Shown: positions 7,949 through 16,911 of the stretch, one piece after another
How the letters are laid out: every line of letters starts with the position of its first letter
Position numbering within the stretch: position 1 is the stretch's first letter
From: Geobacteraceae bacterium
Lineage (GTDB): Bacteria > Desulfobacterota > Desulfuromonadia > Geobacterales > Pseudopelobacteraceae
Assembly (NCBI GenBank): GCA_027404165.1
Contig: DAHZCG010000006.1
Span: 186,001 to 250,000 of the forward strand
Direction of reading: 5' to 3'
DNA length: 64,000 bases
The notes under the pieces: model-generated
Databases searched by the model: none
Seen by the model: only the letters and a program-made list of their open reading frames with translations
What the model was told of the DNA's origin: nothing
Program-made: the position numbers and the translations under genes

Positions 7949-9049
7949 CTAGCCTGGAGGCCAGGCGAATTCACGCCCCGCCAGCAGGTGAAAGTGAATA
8001 TGAAAGACCGACTGCCCCGCCCCCGCCCCGTTGTTCTGTACGATACGGAAACCGGAGCCGGCATACCCCTTTTCGAAGGCAATCTCACCGGCTTTCCTGA
8101 AGGCATATCCGACCAGTGCATCATCCTGTTCGGCCATATCGATGCAGTTGACAAAATGTTTTTTCGGCAGCAACAAAAGATGCAGCGGTGCTTGGGGATT
8201 AAGATCTTCGATTACGAGCAAGTGATCATCCTCGAACACCTTATTTGACGGTATGTCACCACAAATGATCTTGCAGAAAATACAATTTTCCATGCTGCCC
8301 CCTTGTTGTTTATTATCCGGTTTTTGCAACAATATCAAAAACTCACGGTTGCCATCCGCCCCGGTAATCGGTGATTCACACAGCCCGGCAACCGTCAATC
8401 CTAGATCGGATGCGGTCTGACGGACGTCTTCGATAACTTTTTCATGGGCTGCCGGGTCGCGCACGATCCCGCCCTTCCCTACCTCACCCTTGCCGACCTC
8501 GAACTGCGGCTTGATCAGGGCGATGATCCGGCCACCCGGTTGTAACAGGCCGACCGTGGCGGGAAGCACCTTGGCCAGCGCAATGAACGAGGCATCAATC
8601 ACCGCCACTGCCGGTACGGCATCAAGCTGATCCGGCGTGACATAGCGGATATTGGTCTTCTCCATGCTGACCACACGCGGGTCCTGCTGCAGCTTCCAGG
8701 CCAGCTGGCCATAGCCGACATCGATGGCAAAGACCCTGGCCGCCCCCGCCTGGAGGAGACAATCAGTAAAACCGCCGGTGGAAGAACCGACATCGACAGC
8801 AACCAGACCTGTGACATCGACACCAAACTCATCCAGTGCCTTGCGCAGTTTGAGCCCGCCACGACTGACATAGGGGATGGTCTCCCCCTTGAGACGAATC
8901 TCAGCATCAATTATGACCTGATGTCCTGCCTTGTCAACCGTGTGGTCATCCACGATTACCTGACCGGCCATAATCAGAGCACGCGCCTTCTCTATCGAGA
9001 ATGCCAGACCACGTTCTAAAACAAGTTTGTCGAGGCGTTGTTTGGTCAT
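7949..9049 (-). CDS. TlyA-type rRNA methyltransferase fused in frame to a HIT nucleotide-binding domain
   Basis: Residues 1-250 are a TlyA/hemolysin-A family protein: S4 RNA-binding domain (about 1-60) and an FtsJ-like SAM methyltransferase fold with VAVDVGSSTGGFTD (about 83-96) and LIKPQFEVGKGEV. Residues 253-366 are a complete HIT protein beginning MENCIFCKI with the histidine triad HIHFHL near the end. HIT hydrolases act on purine nucleoside phosphoramidates or dinucleotides. The HIT start (ATG at 8293) keeps its own Shine-Dalgarno (AAGGGGG, 4 bases upstream), so a separate HIT product of 114 residues could also be made. Tandem TAA stops sit one base out of frame next to an A-run at the junction, so this could be a lost stop, a frameshift or a real fusion. 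Confidence 0.9.
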   Translation of the reverse strand: MTKQRLDKLVLERGLAFSIEKARALIMAGQVIVDDHTVDKAGHQVIIDAEIRLKGETIPYVSRGGLKLRKALDEFGVDVTGLVAVDVGSSTGGFTDCLLQAGAARVFAIDVGYGQLAWKLQQDPRVVSMEKTNIRYVTPDQLDAVPAVAVIDASFIALAKVLPATVGLLQPGGRIIALIKPQFEVGKGEVGKGGIVRDPAAHEKVIEDVRQTASDLGLTVAGLCESPITGADGNREFLILLQKPDNKQQGGSMENCIFCKIICGDIPSNKVFEDDHLLVIEDLNPQAPLHLLLLPKKHFVNCIDMAEQDDALVGYAFRKAGEIAFEKGYAGSGFRIVQNNGAGAGQSVFHIHFHLLAGREFAWPPG

Positions 9050-9179
9050 AGAGGATTCGTTATTTCATAACTGATTGCGAATTATTGGATATGAAGCAAT
9101 CTTATCTGGCACAGCAACCAGGTTCACCCCGCCAATCAGCGGGCAAACAATTTTTGAGTGACGGACACAGATAAAAAAA

Positions 9180-9206
9180 CCCGCTTCATTCAGCGGGACA
9201 TTTTTT
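9180..9206. terminator. Intrinsic terminator downstream of pyrE
   Basis: CCCGCT (9180-9185) pairs with AGCGGG (9192-9197). Seven A residues at 9173-9179 give a U-run for the leftward pyrE transcript, and six T residues at 9201-9206 give one rightward. A similar small CCCGC/GCGGG hairpin lies at about 9128-9143. Confidence 0.8.
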
Positions 9207-9214
9207 ATCTGAAG

Positions 9215-9766
9215 TTACTCGCCAACCAATTGGCTCTTGGTAAAGAGCGCTCTCAGCCAATACCCTTCTGCCTCAATGTTTTCGCGGCCACCCTCTTCGC
9301 GATCAACCAGCGTCACAATTCCAAGCACCTTCAATCCCTCTTCCTCAGCCCGGCGTACCGCCTTCATTGACGATCCGCCGGTGGTGACGACGTCTTCGAC
9401 AATAACGACCCTCGTTCCGGCAGGGAGGTTTTTGCGCCCTTCCAGCCACTGGCCGGTGCCGTGTCCTTTGGGCTCCTTGCGGATGATGAAGGCGTGCATG
9501 CTCTTGCCATTCAGATGAGCGGCAATCGATGTTGCTGTAGCAATCGGATCGGCCCCTAATGTAATGCCGCCGACTGCCTGAACGTTTTCAACGTCCTTGA
9601 TGGCATCATAAAAGAGTTTTCCGACCAGAAACCCGCCTTCCGCGTGTAGCGTGGTCTGCTTGCCGTCGAAATAAAAGTCACTCTGACGACCGGAAGCTAA
9701 AGTCACCAGCCGTTTTTCGTATGACAATTCCAGGATGATCTTCTTCAGTTGTTCGCGATCAGTCAT
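9215..9766 (-). CDS. pyrE: Orotate phosphoribosyltransferase
   Basis: Transfers phosphoribosyl from PRPP to orotate to give OMP in pyrimidine synthesis. The 183-residue protein has the PRPP-binding motif VVIVEDVVTTGGS and the LASGRQSDFYFDGK stretch of the family. The start ATG at 9766 overlaps the stop of purF by 8 bases, pointing to translational coupling; a much longer in-frame extension upstream would run through purF in another frame and is rejected. It is the last gene of a long minus-strand purine operon and is followed by a strong terminator, so one pyrimidine gene is expressed with purine genes. Confidence 0.93.
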   Translation of the reverse strand: MTDREQLKKIILELSYEKRLVTLASGRQSDFYFDGKQTTLHAEGGFLVGKLFYDAIKDVENVQAVGGITLGADPIATATSIAAHLNGKSMHAFIIRKEPKGHGTGQWLEGRKNLPAGTRVVIVEDVVTTGGSSMKAVRRAEEEGLKVLGIVTLVDREEGGRENIEAEGYWLRALFTKSQLVGE

Positions 9767-11186
9767 GTTTCGTTTGCTCCTCTTCAAATAATCCCATCTG
9801 CGGAATCTCCGCAGGTTTGGGGAATGCAACCGGGTATTTACCGGCAAAACAGGCTTTGCAATAACGGGTGTCACCATGACCGATCGAGGATATCAGTCCT
9901 TCTTCGGACAGATACCCCAGAGAATCGGCAGTAACATAGCGGCAGATTTCTTCGATCGTGTGCGATGAGGAAATCAACTCCTTCCGGTTTGGCGTATCAA
10001 TACCGTAGTAGCAGGGATAGCTGGTGGGGGGGGATGAAATCCGCAGATGCACTTCACTCGCCCCGGCGTTGCGCACCATCTTGACAATCTTGCGTGACGT
10101 GGTGCCACGTACGATCGAGTCATCGATCACGACGACCCGCTTGCCTTTAAGGAGCTCACGTACCGGATTGAGCTTGATTTTGACCCCAAAGTGGCGAATA
10201 GACTGGGCCGGTTCGATGAAAGTCCTGCCGACATAGTGGTTCCGGATCAAACCGAGTTCAAACGGAATGCCGGATTCCTCGGCATACCCCATGGCAGCAG
10301 GCACGCCGGAGTCAGGCACCGCGATGACCACGTCGGCCTCAACTGGGTATTCACGCGCCAGCTGCCGTCCCAGCTCTTTACGGGCCAGGTAGACATTCCT
10401 CCCGAAAATATACGAATCGGGACGGGCAAAATAAACGAACTCAAAAATACAGGGGGTCGGCTCGATTTTATTGAACGGAAAGTACGACTTGATAGCGCCA
10501 TCTTTGGTACAGACAACCAATTCACCCGGTTCAATCTCGCGAATAAACTCAGCTTCAATCAGGTCCAGCGCGCAACTTTCAGAGGCGACAACCCAGGCGT
10601 CACCAAGTTTACCGAGACATAACGGACGGAAGCCGTTCGGATCACGCACCGCAATCATGCGAGTCTCCGTCAGAAAGAGCAGGCAGTAGGCGCCTTGAAT
10701 TCGCTTCAACGCTTCCACAATACGGTCGACAAGCGAGTTAGTCTTGTATGTGGCAATGAGATGGATGATTATTTCGGTGTCCATCGTTGTCTGAAAGATC
10801 GAACCGTAGGCTTCCAGTTCAGCTTTCAGCAGTTGCGCATTGACCAGGTTGCCGTTGTGGGCAACAGCAATCGAACCACGCGAGTAATCAACCATGATCG
10901 GTTGCACGTTTTTTTCCACCGAAGCTCCGGCTGTCGAATAGCGCACATGCCCGATTGCCGACCGGCCCGGCAGTTTTTTAAAGACGTCTGGATTGCTGAA
11001 TACATCCGCAACCAGCCCCATTCGCTTGTGAGCGTGCAGGGAAGAGCCATCTGAGGAGACAATGCCGCAGCTTTCCTGCCCGCGATGCTGCAGCGCATAG
11101 AGACCAAGATAGGTCAGGTTTGATGCCTCCGAATGATTATAAATACCAAAAACACCACATTCTTCTTGAGGACGGGATAGCTTCAT
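9759..11186 (-). CDS. purF: Amidophosphoribosyltransferase (Fe-S, propeptide type)
   Basis: Catalyses the committed step of purine synthesis, converting PRPP and glutamine to phosphoribosylamine. The Ntn-glutaminase starts at Cys10 of MKLSRPQEECGVFG, so a nine-residue propeptide must be removed, as in the Bacillus type. Near the C-terminus CKAC with an upstream Cys in EEICRYV supports a 4Fe-4S cluster. The PRPP loop VVVIDDSIVRGTTS is present. Start ATG at 11186 has GGAG about 9 bases upstream; a GTG at 11201 is an alternative. It sits 26 bases after purQ and overlaps pyrE. Confidence 0.95.
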   Translation of the reverse strand: MKLSRPQEECGVFGIYNHSEASNLTYLGLYALQHRGQESCGIVSSDGSSLHAHKRMGLVADVFSNPDVFKKLPGRSAIGHVRYSTAGASVEKNVQPIMVDYSRGSIAVAHNGNLVNAQLLKAELEAYGSIFQTTMDTEIIIHLIATYKTNSLVDRIVEALKRIQGAYCLLFLTETRMIAVRDPNGFRPLCLGKLGDAWVVASESCALDLIEAEFIREIEPGELVVCTKDGAIKSYFPFNKIEPTPCIFEFVYFARPDSYIFGRNVYLARKELGRQLAREYPVEADVVIAVPDSGVPAAMGYAEESGIPFELGLIRNHYVGRTFIEPAQSIRHFGVKIKLNPVRELLKGKRVVVIDDSIVRGTTSRKIVKMVRNAGASEVHLRISSPPTSYPCYYGIDTPNRKELISSSHTIEEICRYVTADSLGYLSEEGLISSIGHGDTRYCKACFAGKYPVAFPKPAEIPQMGLFEEEQTKHD

Positions 11187-11212
11187 AGGTAACGGCTCCA
11201 CTTCATTTTGGG

Positions 11213-12040
11213 TCAGACAAGGTTATTTCTAACATATTCAGCAGCATTTTTATACAGGATCAAACCATCACCCTCTTCCGGAAGATTTTCCCTCGTCCAG
11301 CGTGGGTGTTGGGTATAGTGGACAAACGCCTCGGGATGCGGCATAAGTCCCATCAGGCGGCCAGTCGGGTCACAGAGGGCAGCTATGGCGTTTATTGACC
11401 CGTTGGGATTGGCAGGAAACTCCATGGTTGGCTGGGCGTAATCAGCATCGCTGTATCGCAACATAGCCAGGTGTCCGGCTTCGATTCGTGCCAGTGTGGC
11501 ATCGGAATCGCACAGGAATTTTCCTTCACCGTGACGTACCGGCAGATATATTCCCTTGTTGATTCCACGGGTGAATACGCTTGGCGAGGCGGGGTCGGCT
11601 TTCAGGTACGTCCACCTGTCCTGAAACCGGCCACAATCATTATGAGTCAGTGTCACTGCCTGATGGAGATATTCACCGTCGAATCCGGGCAACATCCCCA
11701 TTTTAACCATCAGCTGGAAACCGTTACAGACACCAAGTATCAATTTGCCAGCGGCAATAAAACGGGTAAACTGGTCAACCAGCTTTTCATCACCGCCTGC
11801 TACCGCTGCATTTTTCAAGCGATTAGCCTGAGCCTTGGCGCTCCCCAGATCGTCACCGTCAAGAAAGCCGCCTGTCAGATTAAGAAAATGAAAATCGTCC
11901 AGGCGGATCTCTCCGGAGAGGATCTCGGCGATGTGGGCGATTACGGTTTCATCGAAGCCGCCGAGACGGCAGGCATGTGCAGCTTCCATCTCGCAGTTTG
12001 TACCGTTGCCGGTAATGACGATTGCGCGTGTCTGTTTCAT
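11213..12040 (-). CDS. purQ: Phosphoribosylformylglycinamidine synthase glutaminase subunit
   Basis: Class I glutamine amidotransferase that supplies ammonia to PurL for FGAM formation. The 275-residue protein has the nucleophile elbow LGVCNGFQLM and the MPHPEAF motif that supplies His and Glu of the catalytic triad. It follows recQ and precedes purF by 26 bases in the minus-strand operon, although PurL is one gene further upstream. Length is somewhat above the 225-235 residues of the Bacillus PurQ and is similar to versions that pair with long PurL. Confidence 0.92.
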   Translation of the reverse strand: MKQTRAIVITGNGTNCEMEAAHACRLGGFDETVIAHIAEILSGEIRLDDFHFLNLTGGFLDGDDLGSAKAQANRLKNAAVAGGDEKLVDQFTRFIAAGKLILGVCNGFQLMVKMGMLPGFDGEYLHQAVTLTHNDCGRFQDRWTYLKADPASPSVFTRGINKGIYLPVRHGEGKFLCDSDATLARIEAGHLAMLRYSDADYAQPTMEFPANPNGSINAIAALCDPTGRLMGLMPHPEAFVHYTQHPRWTRENLPEEGDGLILYKNAAEYVRNNLV

Positions 12041-12111
12041 TGATTCCTGTTCTCCTTAAACTTTCGTACGTCATCAGTTTCAGTGTCTGCCGCTCAAACC
12101 TGATTTCATTC

Positions 12112-13947
12112 TCAATCCGGGTTCCGGCCGTTAATGGCCGATAGAAATGCGGTTCCGTATTTGTTCAGCTTGTGCTCCCCTACCCCGGTAACCGACAACA
12201 TCTCCCGCTCATTACGAGGTTTACTTGTCGCCATCTCCAGCAGCGTCGCATCAGAAAACACCACAAATGGGGGCATATTGGCGGCATCGGCAATCTGTTT
12301 GCGCAAAGCCCGCAAACTATCAAACATAGCCTGGTTCAACGGGTCAACGGCTCCACTGCGACGCTTGGACTTTTCTACCGGCTTGATGGCTTCACGGGGA
12401 AGACCCAGTATCACCTGTTTCTCCCCCTTAAGAACCGGACGAGCGGCAGCCGAAAGCCCCAAGACGCCATAGCGGGTAAAATCTTGCACAAGATAGCCGA
12501 GATGAATGAGCTGGCGGAAAATATTCTCCCACTCCACTGCCGACAGTTCAGCGCCTATGCCGTAGGTAGACAACTCATTGTGGTGCAGATCGGTGATTCG
12601 TTGCCCCTTGGCACCGCGTAACACGTCAATGATATGCCTGACTCCGAACCGTTCACCGACCCGATACACACAGGAAAGAGCTTTCCGGGCCTGCTGGGAC
12701 GCATCGAAGCGCTGCGGCGGATCGGTGCAGATATCGCAGTTGCCACACTCATGTTCATGTTGATCGCCGAAATAGGAAAGCAGCGCCCGACGGCGGCAGG
12801 TCAACGCTTCACCATAGGCAACCATGGCATTCAGCTTCTGAATCTCGATCCGTACCCGCTCGGCATTGTCGCTGTTCTCGATCAACGACCGGGCGGTCAT
12901 TACGTCTCCCATTCCGAACAGCATCAGCGCCTCGGACGGCAAACCGTCCCGCCCTGCCCGACCGGTTTCCTGGTAATAGCTCTCGACGCTTTTGGGCATA
13001 TCATAATGCACCACAAAGCGCACATTCGGTTTATCGATCCCCATGCCAAACGCTACAGTGGCGACTACGATCCGCAGGTCGTCGCGACGAAAGGCATTCT
13101 GCACCCGACTGCGCTCTCTGTCAGACAACCCTGCATGATAGGCCGCCGCTGAAAATCCGGCCTGTACCAGTTGTTCCGCGATCTGTTCAACACGTTTTCT
13201 GCTCAGGGCATAAATGATTCCGGCCTCATCGCTGCGTCCTTGCAGGAATCTGGTCAATTGAACAAACGGCTTGTGTTTGGGGATAACCGTATATGTTATA
13301 TTCGGCCGGTCAAAACCGGCAACAAAGACCCTCGCTTGGTGAATACCCAACTGGTTAACAATGTCCTTGCGGGTCTCCGGATCAGCCGTAGCGGTCATCG
13401 CAACAATCGGGACGTCCGGAAAAGCATTCCGCAACTGGCCAAGTTTCACATAATCGGGACGGAAATCATGCCCCCACTGGGAGATGCAGTGCGCCTCATC
13501 AATGGCAAACAGAGCAAGCCGCAAGCCGGACAGTGTAGTAAGAAAATCGGGCAGCAACAGCCGTTCAGGTGCAACATAGAGCAGATCCAGCTCGTTATTA
13601 TGCATCTGGCGCAAAACCTGACGCGCTTCATCAGAAGTCAATGACGAGTTAAGGCAGGCCGCACGGACACCATAATCCTGAAGTGCATCGACCTGATCCT
13701 TCATCAGGGCGATCAGCGGCGATACGACGATCGCCACCCCGTCACGGTGCAAGGCCGGTATCTGGTAGCAGAGCGATTTACCTCCGCCGGTTGGCATCAC
13801 CAGGAAAACATCATCGCCAGCCACCACCCGCTCGATAACATCCTGTTGAGGTGCCCGAAATTCGTGGAATCCGAATACCGTTTTCAGCGTGTGGTGGATA
13901 GTTGCAGGCACGCGGAAGGCTAAAGCTCTCTCAACGTCTGCTGCCAC
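12112..13947 (-). CDS. recQ: ATP-dependent DNA helicase RecQ
   Basis: Unwinds DNA 3' to 5' in recombination and fork repair. The 611-residue protein carries Walker A (VMPTGGGKSLCYQ), DEAH box (IDEAHCISQWGHDFR), helicase motif VI (QETGRAGRDG), a four-cysteine zinc site (CRRR..., CGNCDICTD), the winged-helix RQC domain and a C-terminal HRDC domain. The start overlaps the end of purL by 28 bases, and the N-terminus aligns well with E. coli RecQ from there. Its place inside a purine operon is odd and suggests expression tied to nucleotide supply or simply gene drift. Confidence 0.94.
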   Translation of the reverse strand: MAADVERALAFRVPATIHHTLKTVFGFHEFRAPQQDVIERVVAGDDVFLVMPTGGGKSLCYQIPALHRDGVAIVVSPLIALMKDQVDALQDYGVRAACLNSSLTSDEARQVLRQMHNNELDLLYVAPERLLLPDFLTTLSGLRLALFAIDEAHCISQWGHDFRPDYVKLGQLRNAFPDVPIVAMTATADPETRKDIVNQLGIHQARVFVAGFDRPNITYTVIPKHKPFVQLTRFLQGRSDEAGIIYALSRKRVEQIAEQLVQAGFSAAAYHAGLSDRERSRVQNAFRRDDLRIVVATVAFGMGIDKPNVRFVVHYDMPKSVESYYQETGRAGRDGLPSEALMLFGMGDVMTARSLIENSDNAERVRIEIQKLNAMVAYGEALTCRRRALLSYFGDQHEHECGNCDICTDPPQRFDASQQARKALSCVYRVGERFGVRHIIDVLRGAKGQRITDLHHNELSTYGIGAELSAVEWENIFRQLIHLGYLVQDFTRYGVLGLSAAARPVLKGEKQVILGLPREAIKPVEKSKRRSGAVDPLNQAMFDSLRALRKQIADAANMPPFVVFSDATLLEMATSKPRNEREMLSVTGVGEHKLNKYGTAFLSAINGRNPD

Positions 13948-16910
13948 GCTTCTTTCAGCTCTTCCAGACCGGCATTGACAACAGGAGAGCCATTCAAACC
14001 GGTTATTGAAAGCACCGGCATTTCGGTCACAACACCGATGGATGCAAAGCAGTTGCCACTCATGATGGACTCAAATTCATCCCAATTTTCCGGATGTACT
14101 GTCACCAGATGGCGGGATGCCGATTCGGAGAAAAGCAATGAACAATCGTTTTTCTCAGAGATATCACCCTTCCAGAGAACGCGGGAGAGATCGAGGCTCA
14201 TGCCGTAGCCTCCTGCAAAGGCCGATTCGGCTGCCGCTACCGCCAGTCCGCCATCGGAGAGATCATGGCAGGAAGCAACAGCTCCCTGGGTAACCGCTTT
14301 GTGATACGCGTGATATCGCTTGTATGCCTTAACGGTATCAACGGTGGGAACCTTATTGCCGATTGACCCGGACAGAGCCAGATATTCGGATCCGCCAAGC
14401 TCATCTGCCGTTTTGCCGAGCAGGTAGACGATATCACCCGGACGCTTGACATCCATCGTCACCGCTTTCCTCGCATCATCGATCTTGCCGATGACGGAAA
14501 ACAGCAGCGTGGGAGGAATGGATATCTTGGTCGTACCGTCGTAAAAATCGTTCTTCATGGAATCCTTGCCGGAAATCAGCGGCAGGTTGTAGTCCATGCA
14601 GACGTCGTACAAGGCCTGATTGGAACGCACCAGCTGTGCCATCTTGTAGGCGCCGTCCGGGGTCTTGTCGGACAGCACCGGATCGCACCAGCAGAAGTTA
14701 TCAAGACCTGCGACAAGCTCCAGGGAACCACCGACAGCTACATAGTTGCGCAATGCTTCGTCAACAGCGTTGGCAGTCATGTGATAGGTATCGATGTCCG
14801 AGTAGCGGGGGCAGATACCGTGGGCCGTAACAACACCTTCAAATGAATCGAGAAGCGGTCTGACTATCGCGGCATCGGAAGGACCATCATTAGCAACGCC
14901 GGTAAAGGGCTTGACGACAGAGCCGCCCTGCACTTCATGATCGTAGCGCCTGACCACCGATTCCTTGGAGCAGACATTCAGCGCGGCAAGCAGTCGCTTC
15001 AAGTCGTCGGTGTAATTTTCCTTTACCTCAAGATGCGGCTCGACATGCTGCGGTGGAGTCCACTTGGCCGGCAACTGCATCGGTGGCAACCCTTCATGCA
15101 TAAATTCCATCGGCAGCCAGGCGACCGTTTGATCGCCATAAAGCATGTGAAAGACGCCGTTGTCGGTGAATTCACCCAGCACGGTAGCCTCAACGCCAAA
15201 GCGGACTGCCATATCAAGAAACTCTTCAATCTGTTCAGGAGGTACCGCCAGCGACATCCGCTCCTGAGCTTCCGAAATCAGTATTTCCCACGGATTCAAA
15301 CCCGGATATTTGAGCGGCGCCTTGGCAAGGTCCATCCGGCACCCACCGCACTCGCCCGCCATCTCACCGATTGAGGATGACAAGCCGCCGGCACCGTTAT
15401 CGGTAATAAAACGATACAGCCCCTTGTCTCGAGCCCGGATCAGAAAATCGAACATCCGTTTCTGGGTGATCGGGTCACCGATCTGTACCGCCGTCACCGG
15501 AGAGTTTTCGTTGAGTTCCTCGGAGGAGAAGGTCGCACCGTGGATGCCATCTTTGCCAATCCGTCCCCCGGTCATGACGATCAGATCGCCCGGTTTGATG
15601 GTCTTCTCGTGCGCCGGACGGCCGTTGACCACGGCGGGCATCAGGCCGGCGGTACCGCAGAACACCAGCGGTTTGCCGGCAAAACGGTCATCGAACACAA
15701 GAGAACCGTTGACGGTAGGTATGCCGCTCTTGTTGCCGCCATGCTCGACACCTTCGACGACCCCTTCATAGATTCTACGGGGATGCAGCAGGCGTGCAGG
15801 GAGCGGTTTGGCATAGAACGGGTCGGCGAAACAGAACACGTCTGTATTGAAGATCAGTTTTGCGCCAATACCGGTGCCGAACGGATCGCGATTGACACCT
15901 ACGATTCCGGTTAGCGCCCCGCCATACGGATCAAGGGCTGACGGAGAATTATGGGTTTCCACCTTGAATACGAGCGAGTGTTGATCATTAAATTTGATGA
16001 CGCCGGCGTTGTCTTTGAACACGGAGAGACAGAAATCCTTTTCCCCCATCCGTTCACGCACGTCTTTCGTCGTGCGCTGAATAAATGATTTAAACAGGGA
16101 CTTGATTTCCTGCTTATTACCGTTCTCATCTTCGTACTGCACTGTTCCGGCAAATATTTTATGTTTGCAATGTTCCGACCAGGTCTGCGCCAGACATTCC
16201 AGTTCCACATCGGTCGGCTTCGCACCACGTCCGATTTTCCGGCGTTCTGCAAGCACCTTTGGGTCGCGATAATGGTTCTGGATAATTTTCATTTCATCCA
16301 GAGTCAGCGCCAACACTCCGGCCTTGCTGATCCGCATCAGCTCTTCGTCCGAAACTTCCAGGTCGATCTCACGTACATCGATTTTTGTTTCACCGCTGAC
16401 TTTGGGAGCAATGGCAGGAAAACCACCTTTAGCAGCGAATTCCGCAGCTGAAAGGATACTGTAGCGCTGAATAAGGGTATTGCAGAGAAGGCCGGTGGCA
16501 ATTTTTTCAACATCGGCAATAGTCAGGTGACCTTTCAGCAAATATTGCACCGAGTAATATACCCCAGCACCGGCAGCAAAGGGACGGCCGGTCAGGTAGG
16601 CGACCGCTTCGCGGGCTGTACGCCCGACATTGTCGGTAACTCCGGGACGAAACCCGACCTCCACGGCAAAATCAAAATCGGCGGCAAGCGGCCTGTCGAT
16701 GCTCCAGAGCTGAATAACAGGATCACTGAAAGGACCGGCAGCGACCTGTTCGATCTCGTCGTTGACAAGGTCTGTTTCCAGTGTGTATACGTCGAGCGTA
16801 CGTACCTGTTCAACATCAAGATGCAGGAAGTGCTCAATTTCGCGTTTGATCCGTTCGCCTCTGGCGTCGCGCACACCAACTTTTAATGCTGTTTCAACTC
16901 TGTTAGCCAT
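13920..16910 (-). CDS. purL: Phosphoribosylformylglycinamidine synthase, large subunit with PurS-like N-terminal domains
   Basis: ATP-dependent FGAM synthase of purine synthesis. At 996 residues it is longer than the Bacillus small PurL (about 740) because roughly the first 200 residues contain two PurS-like segments (RVETALKVGVRDARGERIK and FDFAVEVGFRPGVTDNVGR). The AIR-synthase domains follow, with QTWSEHCKHKIF and the Gly-rich substrate loops. No glutaminase domain is present; PurQ is separate, two genes downstream. So PurS is fused to PurL while PurQ is free. The gene starts one base after the MscS stop region, consistent with a single transcript. Confidence 0.94.
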   Translation of the reverse strand: MANRVETALKVGVRDARGERIKREIEHFLHLDVEQVRTLDVYTLETDLVNDEIEQVAAGPFSDPVIQLWSIDRPLAADFDFAVEVGFRPGVTDNVGRTAREAVAYLTGRPFAAGAGVYYSVQYLLKGHLTIADVEKIATGLLCNTLIQRYSILSAAEFAAKGGFPAIAPKVSGETKIDVREIDLEVSDEELMRISKAGVLALTLDEMKIIQNHYRDPKVLAERRKIGRGAKPTDVELECLAQTWSEHCKHKIFAGTVQYEDENGNKQEIKSLFKSFIQRTTKDVRERMGEKDFCLSVFKDNAGVIKFNDQHSLVFKVETHNSPSALDPYGGALTGIVGVNRDPFGTGIGAKLIFNTDVFCFADPFYAKPLPARLLHPRRIYEGVVEGVEHGGNKSGIPTVNGSLVFDDRFAGKPLVFCGTAGLMPAVVNGRPAHEKTIKPGDLIVMTGGRIGKDGIHGATFSSEELNENSPVTAVQIGDPITQKRMFDFLIRARDKGLYRFITDNGAGGLSSSIGEMAGECGGCRMDLAKAPLKYPGLNPWEILISEAQERMSLAVPPEQIEEFLDMAVRFGVEATVLGEFTDNGVFHMLYGDQTVAWLPMEFMHEGLPPMQLPAKWTPPQHVEPHLEVKENYTDDLKRLLAALNVCSKESVVRRYDHEVQGGSVVKPFTGVANDGPSDAAIVRPLLDSFEGVVTAHGICPRYSDIDTYHMTANAVDEALRNYVAVGGSLELVAGLDNFCWCDPVLSDKTPDGAYKMAQLVRSNQALYDVCMDYNLPLISGKDSMKNDFYDGTTKISIPPTLLFSVIGKIDDARKAVTMDVKRPGDIVYLLGKTADELGGSEYLALSGSIGNKVPTVDTVKAYKRYHAYHKAVTQGAVASCHDLSDGGLAVAAAESAFAGGYGMSLDLSRVLWKGDISEKNDCSLLFSESASRHLVTVHPENWDEFESIMSGNCFASIGVVTEMPVLSITGLNGSPVVNAGLEELKEAWQQTLREL

Positions 16911-16911
16911 A

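Noticed and set aside
9766..9877. Longer N-terminus for pyrE (220 residues)
   Set aside because: The extension is purF in another frame and is not found in the family; the ATG at 9766 fits family length and couples to purF.
11471..12043. 190-residue ORF antisense to purQ
   Set aside because: Lies wholly over purQ, which has clear catalytic motifs; shadow ORF.
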